Shown: positions 63,891 through 64,000 of the stretch, one piece after another
How positions within the stretch are numbered: the first letter of the stretch is position 1
How the letters are laid out: each line of letters starts with the position of its first letter
Source: Actinokineospora terrae
GTDB taxonomy: Bacteria > Actinomycetota > Actinomycetes > Mycobacteriales > Pseudonocardiaceae
Length of the DNA: 64,000 nt
NCBI RefSeq assembly: GCF_900111175.1
Contig: NZ_FOGI01000001.1
Coordinates: 1-64,000, forward strand
Direction: 5' to 3'
Notes under the pieces: model-generated
Databases searched by the model: none
What the model was told of the DNA's origin: nothing
Seen by the model: only the letters and a program-made list of their open reading frames with translations
Made by a program: the position numbers and the translations under genes

Positions 63891-64000
63891 TCAGTCCTTG
63901 ACGTCCGGGCAATACTGCGCAAGGGCCGCGGCTCGCCCGGCCTCGATCTCGGCAAAGGAAGCGGCCCCCGTGCTCGCCGCGACCCACGCCTCGATGGACG
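63891..64000 (-). CDS. C-terminal end of an unidentified protein
   Basis: The last 35 or so residues of a minus-strand gene that begins beyond the window (SIEAWVAASTGAASFAEIEA, then GRAAALAQYCPDVKD, stop). Ala-rich helix with one Cys. No family can be named from this part. Confidence 0.6.
   Translation of the reverse strand, partial: SIEAWVAASTGAASFAEIEAGRAAALAQYCPDVKD

Overview
The window is 64 kb of very GC-rich actinobacterial chromosome. It carries a WhiB-like protein, a SigF/anti-sigma pair, a four-gene conservon (cvnABCD), a DasR/dasABCD chitin-sugar locus, Holin-X/DUF3618/DUF4235 and DUF5709 genes, and many GTG/TTG starts. The best guess is a Pseudonocardiaceae-type actinomycete (Saccharothrix, Actinokineospora or Lentzea-like); this is inference from gene content only.

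Layout. 0-9 kb: a dispersed structured repeat (copy A), a MarR-GNAT fusion, a secreted GH18 chitinase with two DasR-type operators, and dasDCBA divergent from dasR. 9-17 kb: cytoplasmic GH20 hexosaminidase, lactonase, D-aminoacylase-family deacetylase and fold-III PLP ammonia-lyase on the minus strand, divergent from a KDG-kinase-like PfkB kinase, an IclR regulator and RidA. Shared pseudo-palindromic operators suggest one regulon, and the set reads as a pathway for oxidised chitin ends (2-acetamido-2-deoxygluconate). 17-22 kb: Spo0M, a PPOX-fold protein, two paralogous secreted matrixin-like proteins flanking an orphan response regulator, and a non-specific nuclease. 22-27 kb: conservon, repeat copy B, NUDIX hydrolase. 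27-34 kb: two CNNM/CBS proteins, a two-gene prenyl-indole cassette (ABBA prenyltransferase and tryptophanase), degenerate tandem repeats, a DUF998 protein. 34-40 kb: a UDG-like protein, a leucine-rich protein and a ~1360-residue effector-like protein with an AGNRA motif, hydrophobic core and unrecognised C-terminal domain. 40-44 kb: topoisomerase IB, a GH65 phosphorylase with beta-phosphoglucomutase. 44-56 kb: a partner-switching region (STAS proteins, WhiB-like protein, SigF/RsbW, PAS-PP2C-HATPase-STAS protein) with several GTTT-N16-GGGTA-type promoters, repeat copy C, a GCS2 ligase, a CYTH-CHAD protein and a cation antiporter. 56-64 kb: membrane protein, NAD(P)-binding/DUF2867 protein, malQ, P450 with ferredoxin, hisG, a tandem-repeat tract and a gene end at the right edge.

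How it fits together. The first 17 kb is a coherent chitin economy: chitinase outside, DasABC import, DasD and GH20 cleavage inside, then a route that could take aldonic chitin ends to 2-keto-3-deoxygluconate 6-phosphate. The 44-56 kb region is a stress sigma-factor switch whose likely promoters sit in front of its own operon and nearby envelope genes. The most unusual element is a ~330-base repeat in three same-strand copies whose 30-bp stem varies almost only by compensatory or G-U changes, which points to a structured RNA rather than protein coding.
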